Of a DNA stretch of 64,000 nucleotides, positions 1 to 11,012 are shown in pieces. Location of the stretch: positions 62,001 to 126,000 of the forward strand of contig PYSS01000044.1 of NCBI GenBank assembly GCA_003049465.1, in the 5' to 3' direction. Source of the stretch: Magnaporthiopsis rhizophila (lineage: Eukaryota; Ascomycota; Sordariomycetes; Magnaporthales; Magnaporthaceae). Below the pieces are notes generated by a model, which ran no database searches, had not been told where the DNA came from, and was given only the letters and a program-made list of their open reading frames with translations. The position numbers and the translations under genes were made by a program. Numbering within the stretch: position 1 is the stretch's first letter; every line of letters begins with the position of its first letter.

Positions 1-2180
1 GGCCCCCTGTCAGGAGTCAGAGTTCAGGGGCTTCTGCTCCATCTGGAAAAATACGACGGCCTGTAACACGCTCAAATCGCTTCTGCTCCCCTTTTTGTGG
101 CGTGGGTAGGGGCGGGGGGGCATTACCTAGCAGCGGCAGGGAGCAGAGCCACGCGACACTCATGTCCATGTTCTCTTTCCCCTCCCGTATCGCGTCACGA
201 ACACGCAAAAGCAAAAAGATGCTGGACACGAGAAGAGGGGGGACTGGGCCGAGATCTCCGGGTTGGGAACGTGCTGGCTGGTGTCGGTCTGTCTCAGACA
301 TGCTCGATCCAATTTCATAACATGGCATTCACAAACACCCAGCCCCTGGCGGAAGCAGATGCCTGGTTGGCTGGGTGGGTTGGCTACCTACCCGCAAAAC
401 TCTGTTTGTGCGCGGCCCTTACCGAGATGAACAAAGGGAATTGATTTTACGCAAAATAAGAAAAAGAAAACCAGTGCAATCCTTCGAGTCGCTAATGTGT
501 TCCCAGTCGAACGGGCTGTGCGGGCGGGAATTCGCATAATTCGCCTCGCCTGCCTTTTGGCCACAAGGTCCGTCCATGGTCGGCCGAACAACAATTTGGT
601 GTCAATGCCGCTCCGTCGGGGACCTTTTTCTTTGGGTGGCATTCTTTGTCGGTTGGGATGTCCCTAGGTTTGTTTCCCACCTGTTCCCAGATGGTGTGAT
701 GGAAACACGAGAAGGGACTAAAAGTCAAAGGGGATCATCCCTGGAACGCCCTGGTTTTGAAAACGACTGCCAGTTCCTCAAACGATGCTGTGTCGAATCG
801 TCCCGCCCACATTTCCTGTCGTGGCTTAATTAAGTGAAAGAGCACCCTTGGCTGGTGCATTATTGATGGATGGATGGCTTTGCCACCACGATGTCATTTG
901 GAGCAAACACAACCGCACATGAGAAGGATGAGCCGACCCTCCCGATCTCCAAAGGTTCGGAGCGCTCAGTCCCTTGGTTGCCTGTTGCGTAATATTTACC
1001 CCATGCTATGGATGCCCATCACGGGCTGCCCTGCGTTCCGCAGGAAACGGCAAACGCGCAATAATTCGTGAGCCTGGAACCACTCCTGGCTGGCTGCGCT
1101 CCTTCGCCTTCGTCCCCGCGCAACGCGATGCTGATTGGGCGACGGCGTTTTAGCGAGCGCCCAACTCATCACGTTCTGCCCTACAGTAGTAGTACATCTA
1201 TCTTCCGGGCAGTGCGTGACTGGTCGGTAATTTACAGGCCACCCCATGTTGGGCGAGATCACCCCTCTTTTGCTCCTTGCCGATGAGAAGGAACGACCGC
1301 CTTGGAAGGCTAGAAAGGGTCCGGGCCAGGACGGCCGCATCGCTGGCCGCCCCAAGCCCGATCGAAAAGAAACGAGCCAGGCTTGATAGCGGCGGCCCTG
1401 GGCAGGGGATGGCCCCAGACGAGGGGTCCGGCCAGATGAACCACCACCACAGGACAATCAAATCGGTCAATCAAATAGGGAATCAATCGAACAGGCATGA
1501 CAAAGAACAGAGGACGGGGTGGTGCCCGGTGGCGGTGACTGTGCGTTATTCTTAGCCAGGCGTTCTGAGTGCGGCAGGTTGCCGTGCTGATCGACGGGGG
1601 ACCCCTCATTTGCTGGTGACACACTCGCGCCAGGCACCCCTCCTGCCGCGTTTGGTTGGCTGTCGCGACCCAAAGAGAGCCCAGTGCGGTTTTATGGTGG
1701 GCGGGCGGGCAGCCACTGGGTAGGTGGAGAACGAAGCAAGGAAATGAAAAAGGAAAAAGGTAAAAGAAAATGGCTTTTGCCCGCTTTCCTGCCCATGCTC
1801 CCACTCGCCCAGCCCCAGACGGATCAATCACGACGCTGGAATATCCGCTAGGGCCAGCCGATCCCTGCAAGCACCTTGGGCGTGTGTGCCACACGGCCCA
1901 GAAAAAGGGTGCGATGGCGGCAGGGGTTGCGAGCCGGGATCAGGCCAGTCGCACGTCCGGGTTTTGGCCACCTCCCATTCGGAAGCCCCCTCGCCTGAGC
2001 CTGCCCGGCCAGTGGAGTGGTGCCAGCTCGCCCGATGGGTGACTGTGGCCCCGCTCGTCTCTTTGGTGTGGGCTGTCCCGGCTGCGAGGGTGCAGGGCCC
2101 ATCTTGGGGACGACTCGCCACTTTGGACCAATCACGCCCGCCCCCTGGCCCTGGCACACACGAGAGCTCCATCCACCCGC
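1..2180. other. Intergenic, no supported gene
   Basis: No reading frame here has recognisable protein character. The open frames are short, overlap on both strands and are rich in Pro/Arg/Gly, as expected from GC-rich non-coding DNA. No tRNA, transposon or tandem array was seen. It may hold the far upstream region of the glutamine-rich gene that starts at 3762, or lie downstream of a gene outside the window. Confidence 0.6.
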
Positions 2181-3761
2181 TTGGCCTTTTCTCTCGCGAC
2201 CAGCCCTCTCCATCGTCTTCTCCTTTTCCTTCGCTCGTTTTTCTTCTTTTTTGTTTTCCTCCTTTCCGTTGTTCACAACACACCGCCCTTCCTTTTTTTT
2301 CTCCTTCCCTCTCCCTTTTCGAATTTGGTCCGTCGTCGCTGCTGCTAGTCGTCCTTTTTTTCAAATCTCTAGAGACCGTTTCTTTTTTCTCTCTACAGCG
2401 TTGAAGCGATAAAATCACCACAGGAAAAAAAGAAAATTTTAAAAAAAAAAAAAAAAAAAGTTCGGCTTTCAATCATCCAGCTCAGGTACCCGTCGGTTGT
2501 ACCTTCCGCGCCACTCAGCACACACTGCACAGCAAAGCACAGCACCCCGGCACCACCTCCAGGAGAAGAGTTGAATCCACCGCAAAACCGTCGTCGACTT
2601 TCGCAACAGAAATATCGCCCGCATCGCCAGATACCAAAACACCGCATTTAATTCTCTGTACTTTATTGTGCCGCTTTTCTTCATTCTCAATCGCACTGTT
2701 TCCTTTTTGGCCCGTTAGCCGGTACCACGCCGCCGCAATACCAGACCACATAATTTATTCCGACCGTCGACCCGCATCAACCCAAGCCTCGCGCCAACGC
2801 CATTCACTGTCGTCCGTCGACGCCGCCTCGAACGGCACAAAGGAGAAAACAGTCTCGTTCGTCGACAGCCGTGAAGGATTGTTCAAAAAGAGACTTGTTC
2901 GCCGGAAGGGGATAAACACCCGCTCTTGCGCCTGTTCTTTTGCAGCCTAGAGGTACGAACCAGCACTCGGTCTGGAGCTCATTGGTTCCTGCGACAAAGA
3001 ACCGCCGCACTCCACACTGTGGACCTGGCTCGCCCGGGGCGCTGCCTGCTGACATCGAATTTCCAGACAAAAGAGCGCCTTCCCCGTCGAGTATATTTGG
3101 TCGACTCCCACTTGCCCTGACGGTGCCAACCTACCCGCCTTTCTTCAACTCCAGCGCCTGGAACGCGTGGACCCCAGACCGCCTCCCTCTCGTTTGTGCG
3201 ACGGTCGTTGCTTCCCGGAAGCATCATCAATCGCCCTCGCCAGACCCCTGCTGGCCTGCCATTCATTTTCGCCCTCGTTTTTGTCGGTTTCATCGTTCAG
3301 CAGTTAGGAGATTGATTAATTCTCACCCCTTTTGCGCGACGCCATCATCCCAGCATCGCCAATCTTCAGTTAGTTTCTCTTTTCTTTTCTTTCTTCCTGC
3401 CACATAGACGCGGTCGTCTTTTTGGATCTGTCTTTTTTGGGACCAAATTTCGCGTCGAACGACATCATTCCCCCATCGCCTACCCCACCCCCCAGAAAAA
3501 GAGAGACGGACTCGGCGCGACCAGGACGACTATCACGACCGGCTCAAGATCGATTGTTCTGCCGCACTCTGCTCTCGCTCGACTAACACCACTATAATCG
3601 TGCCCTCGTCGCAGAGTTTTTGCCATCCTTCGGCTACGTATCCTGTTTTAATCCGGCCTTCCACCTGTTGGCTGTGGAATCGCGCCCATCTTAGCCCTCG
3701 GCTACATCATTCTGTTCTTTTCGACACATCAAGCGCGTTTGACGCTCAAGCCGACTGAGCA
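2181..3761 (+). promoter_or_regulatory. Pyrimidine-rich promoter and long 5' leader of the Q-rich gene
   Basis: The plus strand is strongly C/T-rich from about 2180 to 2400, is interrupted by a 19-nt A run (2441-2459), and stays pyrimidine-biased (TTCTTTTCTTTC-type blocks) up to the ATG at 3762. Such CT-rich stretches are common just upstream of transcription starts in filamentous ascomycetes. Several ATGs with short open frames lie inside (for example 2666-2950, 2926-3120 and 2940-3407); if the transcript starts near 2400 they would be upstream ORFs. The transcription start and any leader introns cannot be fixed from sequence alone. Confidence 0.45.
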
Positions 3762-5552
3762 ATGGACGCAGGCGGTCTCGCTCAGATGTCCCAAGCAAAC
3801 AACTTCGCCATGCGCCCGGCCGGTGGCCTGGCTTCGCGCCGTGGCGGTCAGGGTGTCGCCCCTCTGTCGTTTGAGGCGCTCAAGTCCCCCGTCGAACCCG
3901 CGGCCCCGACTCCCCGCACCACCGCCAGGGCGCATCTCCTCGCCGGTCTGCGGACTGCCCCCAAGTCTGCGACGGCTGCCACCTTTGCCGCCTCCGGCAC
4001 TGTCACCGGAGTTCCCACCCAGGCCCGGAACAGGAACTCTATGCTTGCCAGCATCGGCCACGACTCTATTCTCAATGGCCCCAAGACGTCGGTCCCCGCT
4101 GGCTTCGCCCTTCAGCAGCAGCAGCAGCAAGCTTTTGCTGGCTATGCTCAGCAGGCCCAGCAGCAGGCTCAGCAACAGGCCCAACAGCAAGCTCAGCAGC
4201 AGGCCCAGGCTATGCAGCAGCAACAGCAACAGCAGGCTCACCTCCAGCAGCAGCAGCAAGCTCATCTCCAACAACAGCAACAGCAGCTCTACACGGCTGA
4301 CCAGATTCTCGCTCCTCCCGAGATCCACATCGAGGAGCAGTCTCCGGAGCATATGGACCCTGCCGTTTACGCCAATCTCGTTAGCACCAACCTGTACCTT
4401 GCCCAGCAGCAGCAGCGCCTCCAGCAGCAGCTCATGAGCCTACAGGCCGCGCAGCAGCAGTTCCAGAACCTCGGCATCAACGGCCAGTCTGCCTACCACA
4501 ACATGTACCAGCAGCAGCAGCAGCAGGCCCACCTCAACATGCTGATGCAGGGTATGGCCACCGGCCAGGGTACCATCTACACGGTGTTCGACCCTGCCAC
4601 CGGACAGAACTCGTACTACCTTGACCAGAGCACCGCTCAGAACCAGCAGTACGACCAGTTTAACGGTGGCTACCAGCCTCAGCAGACCCCGCGTGTCCAG
4701 GTTTCGCCCCCGCCGGCGGAGATGAACAACGGCTTCCGTAACAACTCGCCGCCCCGCAGGTACGAGTCGCCCGAGCATCACGCTCCTCTGCCGCCCCCGA
4801 GCGCCAACGCCTTCCGCCGCGGCCACAAGAAGTCGACGTCGGTCTCCAACAAGGACGGCTCGCTCTCGGTCGCTGTCAACGACAGCGGCTCCAAGACCCC
4901 TGGCCCCAAGACCGCGTCGTTCCCGCTCACGCCCTCTACTGGTGGGTACGGTCCTGGCCAGGCTCGCGCCGGGGAGCATCCCGTTCGCCAGCCGCGCGGC
5001 CCTCCCAGCTTTGACGAGCTTCGCTCCAAGCCCACGTCTAAGCACGAGGGCAGCAAGAACTTTGCCGGCCGCACCCGGCGCTCTGCCCTGAGCAACCTTG
5101 TCCGCGCTGGCATCACGCGCCGCCAGGTCACGGGCACGGCCAGCTCGGGCACCGTAAGCCCCGTTTCGGAAACCGCCGAGGAGCTTCCCACCCCCCTTAC
5201 TGAGGACGGTGAGTCTGTTTCCGGACGCAGCGGGTCCGGCAGCCTCAATGGCGACGACGATGACTGCGCCCCTCCGAGCTCCCGCACCTCGACCGGCAGC
5301 TGGGGCGCCATTGGATCGGACCGCCCCAGCTCCCGCCAGAAGAAGGCCCGCCACCAGAGTGTTGACAGCCTCAGCAACGCCAGCGACAACGAGAACGGCA
5401 GCGTAGCAGGATCATCCTTTGCCAGCGTCTTCAAGGGCACCGGCAAGCCCCAAGGCAACGAGGCAGGCGGTCAGCGCAAGGCGCCCATGATCGTCCTGGG
5501 CCGCGGCGCGGAGAAGCGGAAGACTGTACCCGGCGCGGTCCCCGTGGCTTAA
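3762..5552 (+). CDS. Glutamine-rich low-complexity protein
   Basis: A single-exon frame encodes 596 residues, starting at an ATG in the context GAGCAATGG. The N-terminus (about 1-115) is Ala/Pro/Ser-rich with an LSFEALKSPVE segment. Residues 118-180 are almost pure Gln/Ala (repeats of QQAQQQA), followed by a second Gln-rich block near 213-238. The rest is a disordered Ser/Pro/Arg-rich tail with SP motifs that could be phosphorylated. No enzymatic domain, membrane segment or signal peptide is visible. Codon use is strongly C/G-ending, as in a well-expressed gene. The composition resembles fungal RNA-binding or transcription-associated prion-like proteins, but that is inference from composition only. 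A long antisense frame (5354-4440) is a GC-rich shadow. Confidence 0.85.
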   Translation: MDAGGLAQMSQANNFAMRPAGGLASRRGGQGVAPLSFEALKSPVEPAAPTPRTTARAHLLAGLRTAPKSATAATFAASGTVTGVPTQARNRNSMLASIGHDSILNGPKTSVPAGFALQQQQQQAFAGYAQQAQQQAQQQAQQQAQQQAQAMQQQQQQQAHLQQQQQAHLQQQQQQLYTADQILAPPEIHIEEQSPEHMDPAVYANLVSTNLYLAQQQQRLQQQLMSLQAAQQQFQNLGINGQSAYHNMYQQQQQQAHLNMLMQGMATGQGTIYTVFDPATGQNSYYLDQSTAQNQQYDQFNGGYQPQQTPRVQVSPPPAEMNNGFRNNSPPRRYESPEHHAPLPPPSANAFRRGHKKSTSVSNKDGSLSVAVNDSGSKTPGPKTASFPLTPSTGGYGPGQARAGEHPVRQPRGPPSFDELRSKPTSKHEGSKNFAGRTRRSALSNLVRAGITRRQVTGTASSGTVSPVSETAEELPTPLTEDGESVSGRSGSGSLNGDDDDCAPPSSRTSTGSWGAIGSDRPSSRQKKARHQSVDSLSNASDNENGSVAGSSFASVFKGTGKPQGNEAGGQRKAPMIVLGRGAEKRKTVPGAVPVA

Positions 5553-6717
5553 AAGCCTTTGACAGGCCAAGATGTGGAGGACTTTCCTTTTGCTTTTCAT
5601 GACTGGAGTTTTTTTTTTCTTTTTCTTTTTGGGGACTGTTCTTGCATTTGGCCTTTTGTTTTCAGTCTCATTCCATCCGCTCCCTTCACAACAAAGACGT
5701 TTTCTTACATAACGTAATTAACGATCATGTCTCGCACCAACGTCTCTCATTCCTTCGTTCAGTATCTCTCGCCATCTCGCGTCTCCCCTCCATCGTGGAC
5801 GACAGTCCCCGCGCCGGCCTGGAGGGTTGAGCATGTTTCTTTTCGCCCTGGAACGAAGTAGAGCATCTGGCTACTGGGCCTCTTGGGTGGATCCCTTGGG
5901 CCCTGCCGCCGCTCTTCCTTCGCTTCCTGGTTCATTTCGATTTGCGGTGGATCTGGGATATTGGCAAACGAGTGTATACGACAATCTGTCATGAGATTCG
6001 CACCTCTCCCCATCAGACGTGGATCCGCCCTTCTTTTTTTCAATCGCAAATTGGTTCTTTCGCTTCTCATGACAGCCTCTTTGGTTAGACCTGACACGGA
6101 AATCATCATGAGTTATTTCGTGTCTTGGCACTATGCCATTAGGTACTTTGCATTGCTTTGTGTTTAATTACGGGTTGGTTTTTGCTTTTTGCCTTTCTGC
6201 TTTTTTGCGTGTTTGGTTGGTTCAAACGATGGCCGCGTCGGCAAACATGCCTGCAATCTCTCGAGACTTCTTTTTCTTTTTTGGCTTCCCCCGATGGTGG
6301 CCAAGATCATCCTCAGGGTTGCTCTCACCTCTGGCTCGCCTTTCAAGATACGGGTTTAAAGAAGTAGTAGTGGGATGGCCAGTGACCGGGACGGTGGCAA
6401 GGGTTAGGACCCGCGGACCCACTGCGTTCCGCCAGGCCAACTCTGCCGTTTCTTTCTTTTTTGATTGCTGTCTGATTCTGGGACTACCCTTCCTTCGTTT
6501 TTACACGAGTTTTACCGTCCCGTTTTCCATAGAGAAATACAAATACCCCTGGTCACCTGTCTTGGATGCCTCTTTATGTTACGTGATGTCATGTATGCCT
6601 TGGTTTTGAGTTGTAGATGATGGCTTGCGCAGCATTGGCTGGATACCCAGACAAACAAGTGTGTTACATTAAACTCCAGGTCGAGGCAGGAGCAGCGCCA
6701 ATGAAACGCCCCATCAA
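5553..6717. other. Intergenic between convergent genes
   Basis: This is the 3' flank of the plus-strand Q-rich gene and of the minus-strand dehydrogenase. It is T-rich just after the stop (TTTTTTTTTCTTTTTC near 5610), consistent with a 3' UTR. Open frames are short and have no protein-like composition. Confidence 0.55.
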
Positions 6718-7655
6718 TCAAGCCTTGTTGCTCGACTCACGCATCACCTTGTCAAAATGCTCAAAGCCGGCGCGCTTGGCGTCCTCGACGGCATGCAGCC
6801 TGTCACGAATGGGGCCGACGATGATCTCGTCGTCGTCAGCCACCAGACCGGCCCAGGCCTCGTTGGTAAAGTCGTCAAGGTCCATGCCGAATTCGGCCTG
6901 GCCCGCGGCGACGAGGTCGGGCTGGCGCGAGTGCAACTCAGTCTTTACGGCGGGCGGAACGATCTCGACGACGCGGATTTTGCCGCTGGTGTTGGAGTGG
7001 TGGCACAGCTGGGAGCGCAGAGTCCAGGCGAACGAGTGGAGGGCCGCCTTGGTGGCGCAGTAGTTTGCGCAGCGCGACATGGGCACTATGGCCAGCCCCG
7101 ACGAGATGAGGACTATGGCGGCGGGCGAGCCGGTGGCGGTGGCGTGGAGGGTCAGGTGCGGGAGGAAGTGGGCTACGGAGTGGACGGCGGAGAGGTAGTT
7201 GAGGGTTGTTTCGGCCGTCACTGTCGCCGCGAGAGCGGTCGCCGTGTCCGAGTTGTTACTGCCGGAGGAGGAGGAGTCGAGGACGCGTGTAAAGTCGGTT
7301 GTGTTCTGGACGCCGGCGTTGAGGACGATGCAGTCGAGCGATGGGTATTTGGCCGTGATGCTGTTTTTTGTTTCTGTGTTGTCAGTTTGGTTTCGGGGGA
7401 CTAGATATGGTATACAGGTAATTAATTAAACACGCACCCCTTGGCCCACGCGCCCAGGCCGTCCAGGTCGGCGACGTCGTGCGCCTCGACCGCGACCTTG
7501 TCGGCCCCGTGCTTGGCGGCCAGCTCGTCGAGACGCTCGCGGCGCCGGCCGACGGCGATGACGAAGATGCCGTTGGCGACCATGCGCTCGGCCAGGGCGC
7601 GGCCGATGCCTGAAGTGGCGCCCGTGATGAGGACGGTTTTGTACGGGAAGGGCAT
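6718..7655 (-). CDS. Short-chain dehydrogenase/reductase (SDR)
   Basis: Two exons, 7655-7438 and 7360-6718, join across a 77-bp intron (donor GTGCGTG at 7437, acceptor AACAG ending at 7361) to give 286 residues. The Rossmann cofactor motif TGATSGIG lies at residues 11-18, an NAG motif at 87-89, a catalytic Ser at 159/160 and the YxxxK catalytic pair Y173/K177 (YCATK). These are the hallmarks of classical NAD(P)-dependent SDRs. A basic GRRRER stretch after strand 2 favours NADP(H). There is no targeting signal, so it is probably cytosolic. The substrate cannot be assigned; the overall look recalls DltE-like oxidoreductases. It is transcribed towards the Q-rich gene. Confidence 0.9.
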
Positions 7656-8774
7656 TGTGGATGAGTTGTTGATGTTGATGCTGGATGGGTGTGGACTTTA
7701 CTCTGATATTTCACTTGGTATTACATCATGATGTTCTATGGACGGATGAGATGGCATGTACCCCGCACTCCATTGAGGCTGTGTACATGATGGGTTGGCT
7801 CGCTGGTTCGGATAGGTACCTGTTCTCCGGAGCTGACAGACGCTAGTGTCTGATGTTTCCATCTGCAAAAAACGGGCAGACAAAAAGTCCAGATGGAGTT
7901 TGGCGATGGCCTCGCCTCATCTCCGAGCAGGCGCCGCAAAGGACAGAATTACCTAAGATGTTACGTCTTTGGCCCAGCAAAAATGCTCGGCGCCTACGTT
8001 TTGTTTAGCAAATGCCAATACGGACAGCACGAGCCATGAGTGAGGAAGTGGCGCAGGAGTCATGACGACCATCTGAACGGCTGCGGCCCGGGAAAGAATA
8101 ATTCAAATCATGACAAGGCTCGGGACGCAATTAGCCTGCTGTCAATTGCCTGCTTTTATCGGCGGTCGAGGTCGAGAGGTTCCTTGACTTGACTTGCCCA
8201 GCCAGGCCAAGGGAGGTCTGCTGTAGGAGTGGATGACCAAAGTGGGGCGGTCGGCGCTATGCTGCAGCCCCTGGAACGGAGCGGGTTTTCCGATAAGCTG
8301 CTGCTCCCAATAAAACCTGTGCTCAAGTCCAGGCGTCTGGCCTCGTCTCGTTCGTGCGCCAGACAAAACGTGCACCCATTGACACAAGCAGACACGTCGG
8401 TCGACCTCTCCAAAGACAAGCCAATCTCAGCTGCCACTTTTGGTCACCACGCGCTCGTTGGGGCTCAGCTTGATGGCGAGTCTCATGACTGCTCCTGCAG
8501 CATCAAGACGTCACTGTCGGCCATCACGGGTTCCAGCTCAGACGCGGGCGCAACAGGCACATGCAGCGGGCTGTCCGGAGCACTGCCCGATACCCGATCC
8601 GTCCCTGACAGGAGGCTGAGCGAGCCACCGCCTTCTTTTGTTTCTTTTACCTAAACTAAATTCTGTTCGTGGCTGACGCTGCCGATCCCGACACGGGTGC
8701 TCCCGTCACCGCTGTCGTCTGTCTCGTCTGGACGCCGCCATCTAGCCGCTAATACCACCACCACCTCCGCCGCC
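7656..8774. other. Divergent intergenic / promoter region
   Basis: It separates the minus-strand SDR from the plus-strand transporter and should hold both promoters. A plus-strand open frame at 8229-8654 has the composition of random GC-rich DNA and is not called. No clear TATA element was seen. Confidence 0.5.
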
Positions 8775-10289
8775 ATGGACGACCGCCGCCCCGGTCTCCT
8801 GCGCCCGACTGAAGGCCGATCAGGCACTCCCCTCCTCTACAAGCCCGACCGAGACCCCGACCGCGGCCGCACAAACTACTCGAGCCCGCAACGCCTCGGC
8901 TCGCCCGGTCTGGTCAGGGCTTCGTCGTTCGACCCCTCGCCTCTGACGCCGCGCTCCGCGACCACCCCAAGCATGCCTCCGCTCTCCCGCCGCTCCACCC
9001 TGCGTTCACGCTCGCCGCCCTCGGCCGCCGCCTCCATAGCCGCGCGCCGCAAGTACACGTACGCCGGCATCTTCCTCGTCATCTCGCTGGTGTCCTTCAC
9101 CGTCCAGACGGAGCTGGCGTCGGTTGTGCAAAAGGCCGGCTGGGCCAAACCCTACTGCATGCTCTACTTGACGCACGGCTCCTGGTCCCTGCTCTGGCCG
9201 GTGCAGCTCGCCATCCTGCGGCTGCAGAAGCGCGACGTGCCGTGGACCGTCTTCTGGCGCCGCCACGTCTGGCTCATCCGCACCACGGCCATCATGGTCG
9301 AGCGCCAGGACCTGGACCTGCCGCGCGGCTACGGCGAGCGGCGCTTCAGCCCTTGGCGCTACCTGGCCCGCACCACCGCCATGGTCACCACGGCCCTGAC
9401 GGTCGCGGGCCTGAGCTGGTACATCGCCGTCAACATGACCACACCGAGCGACCTGACGGCCATCTACAACTGCAGCGCCTTCTTCGCCTACGCCTTCAGC
9501 GTCCCGCTGCTCGGCGAGCGCCTCCGCCTCGGCAAGAGCATATCCGTCGGCGTCGCTATCATCGGCGTCCTGGTCGTCGCGTACGGGGACGGTGGCGGCG
9601 CACGCAGCCCGCCGCCTGTGCACGGCGCACCCATAACCTCTCCGGGCAAAGACGAGGCTGCCACCAGCGCCGTCTCCCTCCTCTTGGCGAGGGCGGCGGA
9701 GGCGGTTGCGGGACCTGGCGAGGACCCGGGCATCCGGTTTCTAGGCAACCTCATCATCGGCGGCGGATCCGTGCTTTACGGGCTATACGAGGTGCTATAC
9801 AAGCGCTTCGCCTGCCCGCCCGAGGGCTGCTCGCCGGGGAGGGGCATGATCTTCGCCAACACGTTCGGCAGTCTGATCGGTGTCTTCACGCTCACGGTGC
9901 TCTGGCTGCCGCTTCCGCTGCTGCACCTGTTCGGCATCGAGACGTTTGAGCTGCCGACGGGCGCCGTCGCCTGGTACCTGTTTGTGAGCGTGGTCATGAA
10001 CGCCACCTTTGCCGGCTCGTTCCTGGTGCTGATCAGCCTGACGGGCCCCGTGCTGAGCAGCGTGGCGGCGCTGCTGACCATCTTTACGGTTGCGCTCGCC
10101 GACTGGGTCGTCAAGCGCGAACCGCTGAGCGGGGCCGCGGTTGCGGGCGGCGGCATGATCATGGTGGCGTTTGTCATGCTCAGCTGGAGCACGTATCGCG
10201 AGATGGCCGAGGAGGAGGAGGAGAAGAGGAGGGCGGTAGACATGACGGGCAGCGACACGGATGAGGACGAGGACGAGGAGGATGTATAG
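8775..10289 (+). CDS. Drug/metabolite transporter (DMT/EamA-like) membrane protein
   Basis: A single-exon gene of 504 residues. The ATG at 8775 (GCCGCCATGGAC, near-ideal Kozak) is preferred to the in-frame ATG at 8697, which would add 26 Ser/Thr/Ala-rich residues. About 90 residues of disordered Ser/Pro/Arg-rich N-terminus precede roughly ten hydrophobic segments starting with YTYAGIFLVISLVSF (94-108). They form two halves of five, with a loop of about 55 residues between them (GGGARSPPP...). The segment ending VPLLGERLRLGKSISVGVAIIGVLVVAYGDG matches the end of an EamA repeat, and the last repeat has LADWVVKREPLSGAAVAGGGMI. The C-terminus is acidic (SDTDEDEDEED). Probably a vacuolar, Golgi or plasma-membrane carrier; the substrate is unknown. 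Confidence 0.85.
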   Translation: MDDRRPGLLRPTEGRSGTPLLYKPDRDPDRGRTNYSSPQRLGSPGLVRASSFDPSPLTPRSATTPSMPPLSRRSTLRSRSPPSAAASIAARRKYTYAGIFLVISLVSFTVQTELASVVQKAGWAKPYCMLYLTHGSWSLLWPVQLAILRLQKRDVPWTVFWRRHVWLIRTTAIMVERQDLDLPRGYGERRFSPWRYLARTTAMVTTALTVAGLSWYIAVNMTTPSDLTAIYNCSAFFAYAFSVPLLGERLRLGKSISVGVAIIGVLVVAYGDGGGARSPPPVHGAPITSPGKDEAATSAVSLLLARAAEAVAGPGEDPGIRFLGNLIIGGGSVLYGLYEVLYKRFACPPEGCSPGRGMIFANTFGSLIGVFTLTVLWLPLPLLHLFGIETFELPTGAVAWYLFVSVVMNATFAGSFLVLISLTGPVLSSVAALLTIFTVALADWVVKREPLSGAAVAGGGMIMVAFVMLSWSTYREMAEEEEEKRRAVDMTGSDTDEDEDEEDV

Positions 10290-11012
10290 AGCGGAGGATT
10301 CTTCTTACTTTTTCTCTTTGATTGGATTGGGAGCATCTTATAGAACAGCTACACATCAATACATGGATACACGGGTTGAAGGACGGGCGGCATGTCCGAA
10401 GAAAAAAAAAAAAACAAGACGGGGCGGTCGCATATAGAGGCGGCGGTGAAGGGTCTAGAGGCCTGTACGGTTTAGACAGGGGAGAGTGCTTGCTCGAGCG
10501 GCATTAAACCCCGATTTTCTTCTCTCGTTAAAAGGGCTTTGTTTGGATACAATTTGGCATCTGTGACACTCACTAAGAATCATTGATCGACTGGTCTGAC
10601 GCTCACTGACTTGACCCCACCACAGCTGCTGCCCCACAAGGCCAGGTGACATTGAGGCGGGATGCAGGAGGCTCAACCACCGTCGACTAATTCACCCCTC
10701 AACTCTCGCCCGATACCAGGCCCTCGTCCTCGGCCCATCCATTGACACCTCAGCCGCTGGGTTGGCGGAAGCAATTGAACACCTAGGTAGGCAAGAAACC
10801 TGCGTCTTTGGCCCGGCTCTGTTTTGTTGGCGATCAGGCAAGCTAGCAAACCTAAAAAGATGCCTGAGCGCGATTAGCTTCTGCCTCCGTGTCAAGCATC
10901 AACCTCTAGGGCCACCACTATTTTATGTTTTCCGGTCAACCCGAATGTTAAACTCTTCGCCTGCCTTCTCTCTCAGGTTCTCATCATTCTCGCAACCCAA
11001 GAACGAACCGCA
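10290..11012. other. Intergenic, tandem genes
   Basis: This is the 3' flank of the transporter (an A run near 10404) and the promoter of the F-box gene. CTAGGTAGGCA and CCTAGGG-like motifs, common in fungal intergenic DNA, occur near 10783. No gene is supported. Confidence 0.5.

Noticed and set aside
1828..2472. 214-codon minus-strand frame
   Set aside because: Driven by the A/T run and the purine-rich antisense of the CT-rich promoter; low-complexity Lys/Glu/Arg text.
4114..4290. CAG/CAA microsatellite
   Set aside because: It is the coding sequence of the glutamine tract, with mixed CAG/CAA and interspersed Ala codons, so not a separate repeat element.
4440..5354. 304-codon antisense frame opposite the Q-rich gene
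   Set aside because: Ala/Gly/Arg-rich shadow caused by GC-ending codons of the sense gene; no domain and no start context.
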